In this document: in pieces, positions 1 through 8,726 of the stretch | Numbering within the stretch: position 1 is the stretch's first letter | How the letters are laid out: the number at the start of each line of letters is the position of its first letter | From: a virus | Direction: 5' to 3' (one strand) | Virus record (IMG/VR): IMGVR_UViG_3300045425_000093 | Coordinates: 1 to 22,271 of that record | Length of the DNA: 22,271 nt | Translations under genes and position numbers: made by a program | Notes under the pieces: generated by a model | Told to the model about the DNA's origin: nothing | Databases searched by the model: none | The model's input: the letters and a program-made list of their open reading frames with translations, nothing else

Positions 1-31
1 GATTTTATATTCTCCTACTATTTAACAAAAA

Positions 32-1405
32 TTATAATGGAATTGTTGGAGATCCTTTTTTACCCACAGCATCTCGTACCAAATTAAGTTTTGTATAACC
101 ACCTTGAGATTTACTTATGTAGTGACATAGATCGGCAATTATATAATATCCACCAAATTGATCATTTAAACCTTGAGTTTGTTTATTTGATAGTTCTGGA
201 GAATCAATGTAAATTAAATCTCCTGCATGGAGACTAAAATCAGAAATAATTGTAATTTCAGTTTTAGTGTTAAACAATTGATTATATCTCATTGAAGATT
301 GATTGAGAATATTTTTAGGATCAAAATTTGGATTTATAGACTTTTCAATTTGTTGCTTTGTATCTCCAGTAGGAAGAGATCCCTTATCAATTAGCATATA
401 TTGTGTTCTACTAAAATCCTTCTTATTACCTTCTTTATTAAATTCTGGATTAAATTTTGGTAACTGTTTACCTGCAAGTTTTAATTTTTTTTGATCTTCT
501 TGTGCATTTTGTGTGAGCACTTCATAATAACAATTAAAAGGATCAAATAAAATTGTACGAGTACTATAAGATCCTATTTCCAGTTTTGATTGAACATCAC
601 CACTTACATCATTGATATTATGTTCTAAAATTTTACCCGTATATCCAGAAGGAATATTTGCTCCACCAGAATCAGGTGTTTGATTAAAAATCAAACTTTT
701 ATATTTCTTTTTATTTCCACTTCCAGGTTCTGTAGTTGAAAGTAATCCATCCACAGATCTAAATTTAAATCCTTGTGCAGTCTCATAGAAAAAATAACCA
801 GCAGAAAATCCTTTCTCTACATCTTTCGGAATTGCTTTTTTTGCTAACCAAACGCAAGCATAAAAAGGTCTTCTTTGATTCCCAATAAAGTTATAATTAT
901 TTTCAGTTTCTTCAATATCAAGAGATTTTTTTGAATTTAGATAGTTTGAATCTGTAAGTATTTTACGAATTGAATCAGAAATCTTGCCATCAAAACGAGT
1001 ATTCAATACGGTTTTATAATTTAAAATTCCTTCTTTAGATACTAAATCAATACCTACGACAGATTTAGTAGTATCCTGACTAATTGGTGTAATTCTATTA
1101 ATATAAAGAGTAAGTTTTAACTCTACATTATTACAATCTTTGAGTTTTATATTTACTTTTTCTTCTCCAACTAAAGGCATTCCTTCAAGTAGTGTTTTTA
1201 ATGATCCATTTTTTTGTACAGATTTTCCTGTATCAACATATATTATAGAAGCCCTAATAGTTTCTTGCAAAACACTTTCATAGTAATATAAGTCAGTAAT
1301 TATATCAGGAATGTCTTTTTTGGTTGTTTGATCGTTTGATATGATCAAAAACTCACCAATATCAACGTCTCTTACCTGACGAGTTGTGATAATATTTTCT
1401 GCCAT
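32..1405 (-). CDS. Baseplate hub protein, gp27-like (tentative)
   Basis: This 457-residue protein ends the minus-strand baseplate/tail cluster, 30 bases after the lysozyme-bearing tape-measure-like gene. The N-terminal half is beta-rich (YYYESVLQ near residue 41, GIDLVSKEGILNYK near 122) and leads into a block with FDGKISDSIRKILTD, NYNFIGNQRRPFYACVWLAKKAIP and GFKFRSVDGL. This layout resembles gp27/gpD-type hub proteins, which form the trimeric ring that joins spike to tail tube. The family call rests on overall pattern and position, not on a diagnostic motif. The ATG follows a weak AAGA-type ribosome site. After the stop, AGGAG on the minus strand (12-16) suggests that another gene begins beyond the left edge. 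It could instead be a different cyanophage baseplate protein. Confidence 0.6.
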   Translation of the reverse strand: MAENIITTRQVRDVDIGEFLIISNDQTTKKDIPDIITDLYYYESVLQETIRASIIYVDTGKSVQKNGSLKTLLEGMPLVGEEKVNIKLKDCNNVELKLTLYINRITPISQDTTKSVVGIDLVSKEGILNYKTVLNTRFDGKISDSIRKILTDSNYLNSKKSLDIEETENNYNFIGNQRRPFYACVWLAKKAIPKDVEKGFSAGYFFYETAQGFKFRSVDGLLSTTEPGSGNKKKYKSLIFNQTPDSGGANIPSGYTGKILEHNINDVSGDVQSKLEIGSYSTRTILFDPFNCYYEVLTQNAQEDQKKLKLAGKQLPKFNPEFNKEGNKKDFSRTQYMLIDKGSLPTGDTKQQIEKSINPNFDPKNILNQSSMRYNQLFNTKTEITIISDFSLHAGDLIYIDSPELSNKQTQGLNDQFGGYYIIADLCHYISKSQGGYTKLNLVRDAVGKKGSPTIPL

Positions 1406-1435
1406 TAGAGTCTTATTTTATTACTATTTAAGGTA

Positions 1436-4417
1436 TTAACCACGCTCATAAAGTCCTTCAGAAAAATTGGATCCTCCAGAAGAACCACCCGCAACCATAA
1501 CACCTCCTCCAATTGGAACTGGAGTTGTTATATAAACAATCTCAGGTTCTGGTTGTTCTACTACAACTTCTTGTTGTCCTCCAGGTTCATATCCTGCAAT
1601 GTGACTTATTGTATTAATAAGAGAATCTGCTTTGTTTTTTAATTGAGATGTATTTTCAATTGAATTTATTGTTGCAATAAAATCTTTTCCAAGAAGATCT
1701 ACAGAGTCTTTATCAACTACAAACTCACCTTTATGAAGATTATATTTCCCATCTTTGGGAACTAATCTCCCATGAAATGCAGATCCATCTGGTTTTTTAC
1801 TCATATGAAACAATTGAGTTTTTCCAGATCCAGGAACAGCAGCAGCATGACCAGATCCTCCAGATTGATAAAATGAATAATTAAGAGGAAATGGAACCAA
1901 AGGAAATCCTGGCATATTTACATCCATTCTTGGTCCGGGTCTATGTGTATGTTGTGCTATACCACTCTTTACAATATTAACATAATAGTCATTAGTTTGA
2001 CCAGAAAGTATTTTTGATCCATTGGCAAGTTCAGGTTTTAATCCAGAAGAAGCCATTTTTTTGAGAATAGGAACCATATCTCTTGTCAAAGTAGATTCAT
2101 TTGCACTATCAAAGTGTGCATGAGACCATCCAGGTTCAACACTTAATCTTCCAGTTCTACCAAATCTCCAAGTTCCCCCACCAGTACCAACATCTCTTCC
2201 TTCTCCGGGAATAAAAGTTCCTTGTTCACCTTTTTGAAGTGCTGCAAAAATTCTTGCAGATTGTGTCCAACGATCACCTTCTATTCCCCATCCAATGTAT
2301 TTGTATGAATCAGATTTCAATTGAGATTCAGTTCTATTTGGATCCATAAACTCATCAAGTAATCCATATTGTCTGAGTTCTTCTTTAATCCATCTAACTT
2401 GTTCGGCATTACTTGCAGTTTCTAAAGGTTTACCTAAGAATTTTTCCCCATTAACAATTCTTGAACGGTTCCAACTAATGAGACCTTTATTAGTTCCAGC
2501 ACCATCATTTAAAACCCAGGGAGTTCTTTGCCCTTTCCACGCTGATTCTGCCTGAACATTTCCAGCAAGAATTGCAGCAGCAAGCATAGGAAATCCCTGT
2601 GCCATAAACAATCTTGCTCCACCAATTGCATCAGTAGCAGACCCACCCCCACCCATATCTACTCCAGGTTCTTGTCCGGGAGGTTTTTCTTTTTCAATTA
2701 TATTAGGTTTCAACATCATCTGCTTCATAAGGTCATTAATTGCATCATCAACTTTCTTGGAAATATTTTCTTCTAAAGATTTTGCAATAACATTAGTCAT
2801 ATCACCACTACTCTTTGAGAGCATTTCAGCATTAATTTGACCACCACCAGCAGCTGCAAGTGCTCCAGTTCTCAACACTTCATCACTAAAAGTTACATTC
2901 ATCCAATTACTCAATCCTTGGGCAGCATTTTTATAATCAATAGGACTTGGTTTTTGACCAACAACTGCTTTAGTAGCAATTCCCATCAAAGCACCAAAAT
3001 ATGGTGCTTCACTTGTCTTCTTATAAGTATCTTCAATATATCCCAATGGATTTACAGTGCCGCTCTTTTCACTCTTAGGGAATACTTTTTCAATTTGCTT
3101 TTCTCCACCAATACTTGCTCCAGGTTTGATTGGTGTTGATTGAACTTTTACAGTTCTTCTTGCTTTTGTTATTTTTCGTTTTGCTGGACCAGTAACAATT
3201 CTACCACCTCTTGTTGAAGGAGCACTACCACCACCTGCAGCTTTTATACTCTTTTGTGGTTTTTGTGGAGAATTTTTACTATTAAAGATTTTATCATATA
3301 TAACCTCTGCAAGTTTAGAACCACCGGCACTACCAAGCCACATACCAATAGCAGTGCCAACACCAGGAATAGGTATTAATGATCCTAGGGCCCCTCCAAT
3401 CCAAGTTCCCAATCCAGCACCAACTCCTTTAAATGCTGCCTTTCCTACAGGATCTCCAGACATCCAAGAAAGTACAAACTCCATAACACCACCAATTAGC
3501 GGTATATTTCTAACTAATGGTGCTACTACTTTTAATGCAGTTTTTGTTCCTCCTTTACCAAGAGCACCAACAACAGCATTTCTACCAAATTTTGTTAGAG
3601 CACTCCGCTGCATAGATTTTGGAAGATTCTTAAGATTGTCTTTTCCAAATCTTTTAATGAATTCGTCTCTTCCGTATTTTTCAGCAAACCTTTTTTGAGT
3701 ATTTACACCAACTCTTCTTCCTGTGGTGTCAAACCCTCTTCTTGCGGGTTTTCCTCCTGGCCCACCACCCTTCTCACCACCAGATCCTAGATTACCTAAA
3801 GCAAGGGAAGCCGCAATAGCAGCAAATATAATGTTCTCAAATGCTTTATTAAGGGCATCAAATTTTTCTACTGCACCTTCACCACCAAAGTTTCTTAATT
3901 GTTTTCTTGTAAAATCAGCAACCTCATAACCTTTCTCAACAAAAGTTACCAATCCATTTAATAATGTTCCACCTACACTTGTAAGAAAATCAAGTGTTCC
4001 ACCAAGAAACTTTGCTACTCCTATAAGTTTAGGTAGATGTTCAATTAAACGAACAGCAATAAACCCAAGAAAAGTATTAAACAAAAAGTTTTTTATACGA
4101 TCTAAGAATCCAAGTTTAGGTGTTGAAGGAAGTTTAATACCAGTTTCTTTTGGTTTCTTTTTTTCTAGTTTCTTTTCAGTACCTTCAAACTTTTCCTGTT
4201 CTTGTTCTTTTTGTTTTCTTTTTTGTTCATTCTTTTTGGATAAAGTAATATTTGTAATTAGGTTTTTAATTTGAAATACTTGCTTTTTGATAATTGAAAA
4301 ATCATTTTCACCTGAGGTCTTTAATTTGTTTGAAGACACTGAAGTTTTTTTAGATGAAAAAGAAGAACCACCAAGTAACTTAGTTGAATTAACTTTAGAA
4401 GAAGAAAGTGATTTCAT
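1436..4417 (-). CDS. Tape-measure-like tail protein with tail-lysozyme-like domain
   Basis: This is a 993-residue virion protein. It has a Ser/Lys-rich start, a charged predicted coiled coil (about residues 40-95), hydrophobic helices (about 110-165), and a glycine-zipper block (about 330-371, GLGTWIGGALGSLIPIPGVG). A domain at about 600-740 resembles phage tail lysozyme: AAAILAGNVQAES, then GLISWNRSR, then a YIGWGIEG region, with Glu624 as the likely catalytic residue. Near residue 896 is HKGEFVVDKDSVDLLG, a motif also seen in the upstream gene. The C terminus is Gly/Pro-rich. The role inferred is a tail-interior or hub-associated protein that cuts peptidoglycan during DNA entry. The ATG lies 2 nt after the stop of the preceding gene, so the two are translated together. 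Tape measure versus hub lysozyme cannot be decided from sequence alone. Confidence 0.62.
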   Translation of the reverse strand: MKSLSSSKVNSTKLLGGSSFSSKKTSVSSNKLKTSGENDFSIIKKQVFQIKNLITNITLSKKNEQKRKQKEQEQEKFEGTEKKLEKKKPKETGIKLPSTPKLGFLDRIKNFLFNTFLGFIAVRLIEHLPKLIGVAKFLGGTLDFLTSVGGTLLNGLVTFVEKGYEVADFTRKQLRNFGGEGAVEKFDALNKAFENIIFAAIAASLALGNLGSGGEKGGGPGGKPARRGFDTTGRRVGVNTQKRFAEKYGRDEFIKRFGKDNLKNLPKSMQRSALTKFGRNAVVGALGKGGTKTALKVVAPLVRNIPLIGGVMEFVLSWMSGDPVGKAAFKGVGAGLGTWIGGALGSLIPIPGVGTAIGMWLGSAGGSKLAEVIYDKIFNSKNSPQKPQKSIKAAGGGSAPSTRGGRIVTGPAKRKITKARRTVKVQSTPIKPGASIGGEKQIEKVFPKSEKSGTVNPLGYIEDTYKKTSEAPYFGALMGIATKAVVGQKPSPIDYKNAAQGLSNWMNVTFSDEVLRTGALAAAGGGQINAEMLSKSSGDMTNVIAKSLEENISKKVDDAINDLMKQMMLKPNIIEKEKPPGQEPGVDMGGGGSATDAIGGARLFMAQGFPMLAAAILAGNVQAESAWKGQRTPWVLNDGAGTNKGLISWNRSRIVNGEKFLGKPLETASNAEQVRWIKEELRQYGLLDEFMDPNRTESQLKSDSYKYIGWGIEGDRWTQSARIFAALQKGEQGTFIPGEGRDVGTGGGTWRFGRTGRLSVEPGWSHAHFDSANESTLTRDMVPILKKMASSGLKPELANGSKILSGQTNDYYVNIVKSGIAQHTHRPGPRMDVNMPGFPLVPFPLNYSFYQSGGSGHAAAVPGSGKTQLFHMSKKPDGSAFHGRLVPKDGKYNLHKGEFVVDKDSVDLLGKDFIATINSIENTSQLKNKADSLINTISHIAGYEPGGQQEVVVEQPEPEIVYITTPVPIGGGVMVAGGSSGGSNFSEGLYERG

Positions 4418-4418
4418 T

Positions 4419-6890
4419 TTATCCCACTCTTACTCCATATAAAAATCTTGCTTTTGATGCCGTTGGACTAGCAGCATTAAACTTCGGTGCATTTGGTTTT
4501 GCTGAAGAAGTAGTTCCACCACCTCGCACATTACGCTTAGTATTTCTATTTGGAACATAAGTAACTCTTGCCTGCGATTGTGAAGGTGGAGTTATTCCGG
4601 AAGGTTTTAGTTTTTTTCTAAAATTCAAATCATTTTGAGTGTCTTTTAAATTTCCACCCATTTGCTTCATCATTCTTGCTTGAGCATCTGGTGTCATCCC
4701 TTGTTTTTGAAATCCTTCCAGGGCATTAACCATTGATTCCTTGTGCTTTTGTCTCTCAAGTTTTGCATCGTTGTCTTTATATGCACCCGGATTAATAAAT
4801 CTACCAAGCATTTCAAGTGGATTAGTTGTGCCAGTTCCGGATTGAGGTCCTCTTACATATACAAGTTTTCCACCCTTCAATGCCTTATATCCAATAGAAG
4901 GTCTTCCCTTATCATCAGTTATTATTGATGTCTTAGGAGCATCTTTAAATTCTTGTTTCTTTAACCCCCAACCACCTTTGATTGCTCCACCAATTCCACC
5001 ACGATTATTTCTTTCCTTTTCTGCATTTACTCCAGAAAAATCATCAGCAAGTTTTCCCCCTAACATTGCTCCACCATAACCAGCAGCAAGACCACCAACA
5101 ATTGCACCAACAGCAGCACCAACACCAGTCCCTAAACCAGGAACGATACTACCAAGGGCTGCACCAGCAAGAGCACCTGCTTTTGCTCCCGCCATCCAAC
5201 CAAGTTGACCACCCAGAGCAGATCCACCAGCACCTAATCCTGCTTGAACATTTGTTTGTCCTTCATCTTTTCTTTGTTTCATTTCAAATGCAGTCATTAT
5301 CGCAGAAAGAGATCCTCCACGAATACGACCTCCAGGTACATTCATATTTGTATTAATTCTTTGAACTGGTGGTTTTACAATTGAACTATTAGAAGTTGGT
5401 TTATAATTAACATCAACATTAGTTTTTACATTTACTCCAGTTGGTGGTTTATATACTCCCCTTTTAATTGCAATTTTTTTTATTTTTTCATATGTATTTT
5501 TATGTTCTTGATTATTTGGATCATAAGAAATTTCTTTAAGATTTTCTCCTCTATTATTATTTGCTGCCATTCTATAAAGTTCATCATCACCAACAAATCC
5601 TCCACCAAATGCATAAGTAGTACCTTGAACTACTTTAGGTTTATTTGTACCTCCACCAGCAGCGTTCATTGATTCAAGAGTATCCACACCATACTTTGCA
5701 ACAGCACCACGCGACATAACAAACTCACCATCAGTAAGCATCGCTGGAACTTTATCTGTTCCTTTTGGTCCTCCTACCATACCATTAGAAAATCCACCCA
5801 TATTACCGAATAGATTTTTTAAGTTTGCAAAACCTCCACCAGAAAATTGAGCTTTAGGTGTTTGAGGTTGCTCTTCTTTTTCACCACCAATACCACCAAA
5901 TCCTTCAATACCTTTACTTAAAGCAAAAGTCCCCCCTGCAACCGCAGCAAGTTCAAGACCCATTCCAATAAGTTTTCCTTTTGGTCCTCCAAGGAACTTA
6001 AGTGCCCCTGCAGCACCTTTAATTCCTGCTCGTGCTGCTAATCCTGCCGCTGCCTTAATTAGAGCACCAGTTCCCCAAATTGCAAGTTTAATTATTCCTC
6101 TTGCAAATGCACCAAGACCAGTACCAAATGCAACAAAAAGTGCGAGAAGTTTAGGCCAATGATCTCCTAAAAACCTTAAAATTGTATCAACTTTTTTCTT
6201 ATTTGCAGGATTATTAAACCACTCCAAAAGAAGAATTAAACTTCTTCCAATAAAAACTGCAAGAAAGAAATCAATAATTCTTTGAAGAATAGATTTAACC
6301 GGAGCAATTACTTTTTCAGCAATATTAAGTGCCTTAGAAAACCCACTTTCAAGATCTTTTTCTCTTGCCCCTCTTCTTGCATTTTCTTTTTCTCTTCTAT
6401 CTTTCTCTGAAGATTTTTTTGTAAGACCATTAAGAATAGTCAGTTGTTCTATAATTGCTGTGAGAGCATCTTGAATTTGTTCTAAGTCATTCTTTCCAGA
6501 CATCTTATCAATTGCTGGAGGAAGAGCAAGAGGTTTCATTCCTGCTCCCAACTTTTTACCAAGATTTAAATTAATTCCAGTCGCAGTTCCCTTCTTAAAA
6601 CTATCTGCAGTTATTTTCTTCTTCTTTGGAAATTTTTTAGACCTTATTCGTTTCAATTCTTCTGTGATTAACTCTTCGTCTTCTCTGGAGAGTTTACTTT
6701 TTCCCATAACAATTAAGAGCATCTTTTCCTTAAGAAGAGAAAGATACTCTTGTTCGTCTTCTATATCAAATTCACTTACTCCAAGAATTTTGAGTATTCT
6801 TGGATCTATTTTTCCAACATCAAAATTAGATTTATTTCCACTATTCTGTGAAGAAGATAATTTTAATAGTTTAGAAGAATTGACCGCCAT
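4419..6890 (-). CDS. Probable tail tape measure protein
   Basis: This 823-residue protein starts inside the end of gp51 (20-nt overlap). Its N terminus is Ser/Asn-rich, followed by a charged helical region (about 40-190). Strong hydrophobic helices come next (about 200-222 and 243-300), then a Gly/Pro linker, GGPKGTDKVPAMLTDGEFVM near residue 388, and a glycine-zipper block at about 565-616 (GSIVPGLGTGVGAAVGAIVGG). Long helices with membrane-like segments and the VPAMLTDGEFVM motif fit phage tape measure proteins, which set tail length and can enter the host membrane. Position directly after the gp26/gp51 pair matches the usual order of tail chaperone then tape measure. T4 gp29 is shorter (590 aa), and direct similarity to it is not evident by eye. 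Confidence 0.62.
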   Translation of the reverse strand: MAVNSSKLLKLSSSQNSGNKSNFDVGKIDPRILKILGVSEFDIEDEQEYLSLLKEKMLLIVMGKSKLSREDEELITEELKRIRSKKFPKKKKITADSFKKGTATGINLNLGKKLGAGMKPLALPPAIDKMSGKNDLEQIQDALTAIIEQLTILNGLTKKSSEKDRREKENARRGAREKDLESGFSKALNIAEKVIAPVKSILQRIIDFFLAVFIGRSLILLLEWFNNPANKKKVDTILRFLGDHWPKLLALFVAFGTGLGAFARGIIKLAIWGTGALIKAAAGLAARAGIKGAAGALKFLGGPKGKLIGMGLELAAVAGGTFALSKGIEGFGGIGGEKEEQPQTPKAQFSGGGFANLKNLFGNMGGFSNGMVGGPKGTDKVPAMLTDGEFVMSRGAVAKYGVDTLESMNAAGGGTNKPKVVQGTTYAFGGGFVGDDELYRMAANNNRGENLKEISYDPNNQEHKNTYEKIKKIAIKRGVYKPPTGVNVKTNVDVNYKPTSNSSIVKPPVQRINTNMNVPGGRIRGGSLSAIMTAFEMKQRKDEGQTNVQAGLGAGGSALGGQLGWMAGAKAGALAGAALGSIVPGLGTGVGAAVGAIVGGLAAGYGGAMLGGKLADDFSGVNAEKERNNRGGIGGAIKGGWGLKKQEFKDAPKTSIITDDKGRPSIGYKALKGGKLVYVRGPQSGTGTTNPLEMLGRFINPGAYKDNDAKLERQKHKESMVNALEGFQKQGMTPDAQARMMKQMGGNLKDTQNDLNFRKKLKPSGITPPSQSQARVTYVPNRNTKRNVRGGGTTSSAKPNAPKFNAASPTASKARFLYGVRVG

Positions 6891-7059
6891 TTTGTGTCTG
6901 CTGTTTTAATTTCTCTTCTTCAAGATGTTGTTTGAGTAGTTCCACATAGACATCTCGTTCCCAAGGCAACATATTTTCTATTTCCCATAGTGAATATTTA
7001 TGATATTGAACTAAGGAAAATGTGAGGCGAAAATAATACTCCAAGTCTATGTGAGACAT
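6871..7059 (-). CDS. gp51: Baseplate hub assembly protein gp51
   Basis: This is a 62-residue, mainly helical protein (SHIDLEYYFRLTFSLVQY, then ENMLPWERDVYVELLKQHLEEE) of the T4 gp51 hub-assembly type. In T4, gp51 is needed for hub assembly but is not a virion component. The ATG lies 2 nt after the gp26 stop and has no Shine-Dalgarno sequence in front of it. Translation therefore probably depends on gp26, by reinitiation or by -1 frameshifting at the slippery heptamer at 7068-7074. That shift would join gp26 to gp51 through Arg-Val-Ala. The C-terminal helix 'LEEEKLKQQ' is followed by the overlapping start of the tape-measure gene. The name rests on size, position after gp26, and resemblance to cyanophage gp51. 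Confidence 0.8.
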   Translation of the reverse strand: MSHIDLEYYFRLTFSLVQYHKYSLWEIENMLPWERDVYVELLKQHLEEEKLKQQTQNGGQFF

Positions 7060-7061
7060 CG

Positions 7062-7778
7062 CTACGCGAAAAAAGATGCTAACCCTTCTATAACAACTTC
7101 ACTTTCTACTTCAGTGTTTGGATTTGTTACTTTCACTTTATGAGAAAGTTTAGGCATTGTTTCAAAGAACTTTTCTATCTCTTTAAATTGAGATGAATTC
7201 ATTTGTTCTATGAAGTCAATTATCTCTTTCTTGGTTACATCAGCCGCAGACCACACTTCATCTTCAGTATAAATTTTATCAATACAACTTGCAATTAATT
7301 CAAATGATTGATCCATTGCATTATTTGTAAAGTCAAAGTTGTTTTTGATAAACTGATCTAGTGATGGATACTTCATTTCCATCATAATACTAGCGTCAAC
7401 TTTAACTTTGTTTGAGTGTTCTTCGTTTGTTTCAACTTTAATTGAATCAATATCAATTTTTACTACAACATTTGTGATTTCGTCATCAGGGCAAATAATA
7501 TTGACTTCAATTTCTTCTCCTACTGATTTTCCTCGAATATTTAAGAACAAATATTCAATATCAAAAGTTGGAAGTGCTTCTACTTTAATTCCTTTAGTGT
7601 GAATGCAACTTTTAATTACATTCTTAATTGCAGTAGTAATCTGTTTGGTATCTTCACTTTCTAGTGCAATTACAAGTAGTTTCTCTTCCTTAACGAGAAA
7701 AGGTCTATATTTTATTTCTTGTCCAGTTGATGGCAATTCAAGTGTATATTGCGGTACACTAATCTTAGGTAATGGCAT
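7062..7778 (-). CDS. gp26: Baseplate hub subunit gp26 (T4 baseplate family)
   Basis: A 238-residue protein of the T4 gp26 baseplate hub family. Recognisable features are the opening PLPKISVPQYTLELPSTG, the segment EIKYRPFLVKEEKLLVIALE, and a C-terminal helical half (KKEIIDFIEQMNSSQFKEIEKFFETMP). In T4, gp26 takes part in hub assembly. A perfect late promoter, TATAAATA at 7807-7814, lies 29 nt upstream of the ATG, so the gene can be expressed apart from gp54. The last sense codons are TCT TTT TTC GCG before TAG, which place a T_TTT_TTC slippery heptamer in the zero frame. The -1 frame from there stays open through gp51 and would give a 302-residue fusion. Whether the shift occurs is inferred. 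Confidence 0.92.
   Translation of the reverse strand: MPLPKISVPQYTLELPSTGQEIKYRPFLVKEEKLLVIALESEDTKQITTAIKNVIKSCIHTKGIKVEALPTFDIEYLFLNIRGKSVGEEIEVNIICPDDEITNVVVKIDIDSIKVETNEEHSNKVKVDASIMMEMKYPSLDQFIKNNFDFTNNAMDQSFELIASCIDKIYTEDEVWSAADVTKKEIIDFIEQMNSSQFKEIEKFFETMPKLSHKVKVTNPNTEVESEVVIEGLASFFA
7068..7074 (-). promoter_or_regulatory. Candidate -1 ribosomal frameshift site (T_TTT_TTC)
   Basis: Read on the minus strand, the end of gp26 is TCT-TTT-TTC-GCG-TAG. The heptamer T TTT TTC matches the X_XXY_YYZ rule in the zero frame, so both tRNAs could re-pair after a one-base slip. The -1 frame then reads CGC-GTA-GCG-ATG, which enters gp51 at its own ATG with no stop between. No clear downstream stimulatory hairpin was seen. 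Confidence 0.55.
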
Positions 7779-7806
7779 AATGTCTTTATGAAAAAGTCAG
7801 TTACTT

Positions 7807-7814
7807 TATTTATA
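7807..7814 (-). promoter_or_regulatory. Late promoter TATAAATA for gp26 operon
   Basis: The minus strand reads TATAAATA, the exact T4 late promoter element (recognised by the gp55 sigma factor, with gp33 as coactivator). It lies just after the gp54 stop and 29 nt before the gp26 ATG. Cyanophage late promoters follow the form NATAAATA. Confidence 0.8.
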
Positions 7815-7822
7815 GGAGATGT

Positions 7823-8701
7823 TTAGAATAGTGTAAAATTGCTCAATTTGACATTTTCAAATACTCTTGTGGGATCATCATCAATATTAAATGCTGTACC
7901 AGAAGAAATATTATACTGATTGAATGATAGATTATTAGAATATGTCTGATTATATATTGCTTGTTCTTCAGGTGTTAAATTATAAGGATTTGGAGTTCCT
8001 GCAGCAGTGTCTGGTGATCCTGGTTGTCCTTGTGGATTTGAAATAAGAGTTTTAACTACATAACGACTATAAGTAAATGATACGGTACATTTCAATAACT
8101 GAGCGGCATCATAAGAAACTGGCATAGATGTAATGCTGATTGGAAATGCATTTACAAATTGATACTGAAGTGTATTATTATCTTGTTTTATTTTTGCATT
8201 TGAATTAATTCCTTTTCTTTGATATGGATCAGTGTCTTTCTCAAATTTTGTTATGAAAAGAGATGGAGTAATATAATTTTTCGGATAATTCATTCGGTAT
8301 GAATATGTTGATTTTTCTTGTCCTTCAAAATTGTCTTCACCAACGATATATGAAATCCAAGTTTCAAAGAAAAGAATACTTGTATATTCTCTATCAACAT
8401 AAAAACTAAAGTCTGCCCTATCATCATATAAACGACGATATGCGTGTCTTTCTGTTACACCAGTAAAATCATTATTAAGTTCGTGAGTTGCTATAGATGA
8501 ACCAGGAAGAGAAGCTTCTGAACAAGAAAGTTCTATAATTTCTTGATTTTTTACATTAAGAGGAATTTTCCTTGGGTTAAAAAAATCTTTAACAGGTTGG
8601 GGTGGTGTAAAAGAACAACGAAAATGTGAAGTTAATGCTGGTCTCAATAACTTTTGTTTTATAACATTTACGCCAATAGACTTTGTTGACGGCCCTTCCA
8701 T
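7823..8701 (-). CDS. gp54: Baseplate tail tube initiator, gp54-like
   Basis: This 292-residue protein resembles T4 gp54, which sits on the baseplate hub and starts tail tube polymerisation. Visible features are SLPGSSIATHEL near the N terminus, YDDRADFSFYVDREYTSILFFETWISYIVG in the middle, and LQYQFVNAFPISITSMPVSYDA followed by CTVSFTYSRYVV, which is a tube-protein (gp19-like) beta pattern. The Asn/Gln-rich C terminus ends in FENVKLSNFTLF. I chose the ATG at 8701 (MEGPSTKS). The longer reading from 8758 would run across the divergent gp4 start and its promoters. T4 gp54 is 320 aa. A tail tube gp19 paralogue is the main alternative, but the divergent gp4/gp48/gp53 neighbours favour gp54. Confidence 0.8.
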   Translation of the reverse strand: MEGPSTKSIGVNVIKQKLLRPALTSHFRCSFTPPQPVKDFFNPRKIPLNVKNQEIIELSCSEASLPGSSIATHELNNDFTGVTERHAYRRLYDDRADFSFYVDREYTSILFFETWISYIVGEDNFEGQEKSTYSYRMNYPKNYITPSLFITKFEKDTDPYQRKGINSNAKIKQDNNTLQYQFVNAFPISITSMPVSYDAAQLLKCTVSFTYSRYVVKTLISNPQGQPGSPDTAAGTPNPYNLTPEEQAIYNQTYSNNLSFNQYNISSGTAFNIDDDPTRVFENVKLSNFTLF

Positions 8702-8702
8702 T

Positions 8703-8710
8703 AATAAATA
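8703..8710 (+). promoter_or_regulatory. Late promoter-like AATAAATA upstream of gp4
   Basis: The plus strand reads AATAAATA, which fits the cyanophage late form NATAAATA. It ends 21 nt before the gp4 ATG in the 30-bp divergent spacer. Confidence 0.5.
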
Positions 8711-8726
8711 CTGCTGGATTATTATG

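Noticed and set aside
3354-3929. Two Pro-rich plus-strand frames
   Set aside because: They mirror Gly-rich stretches of the 993-residue protein and lack start signals.
4982-5356. 124-codon plus-strand frame rich in His and Gln
   Set aside because: It is the antisense of the Gly/Ala/Asn-rich segments of the tape-measure gene; its repetitive composition reflects that.
7849-7854. TTGACA on the plus strand in the gp54 3' end
   Set aside because: No -10 box at a suitable distance and no plus-strand gene downstream until 8732.
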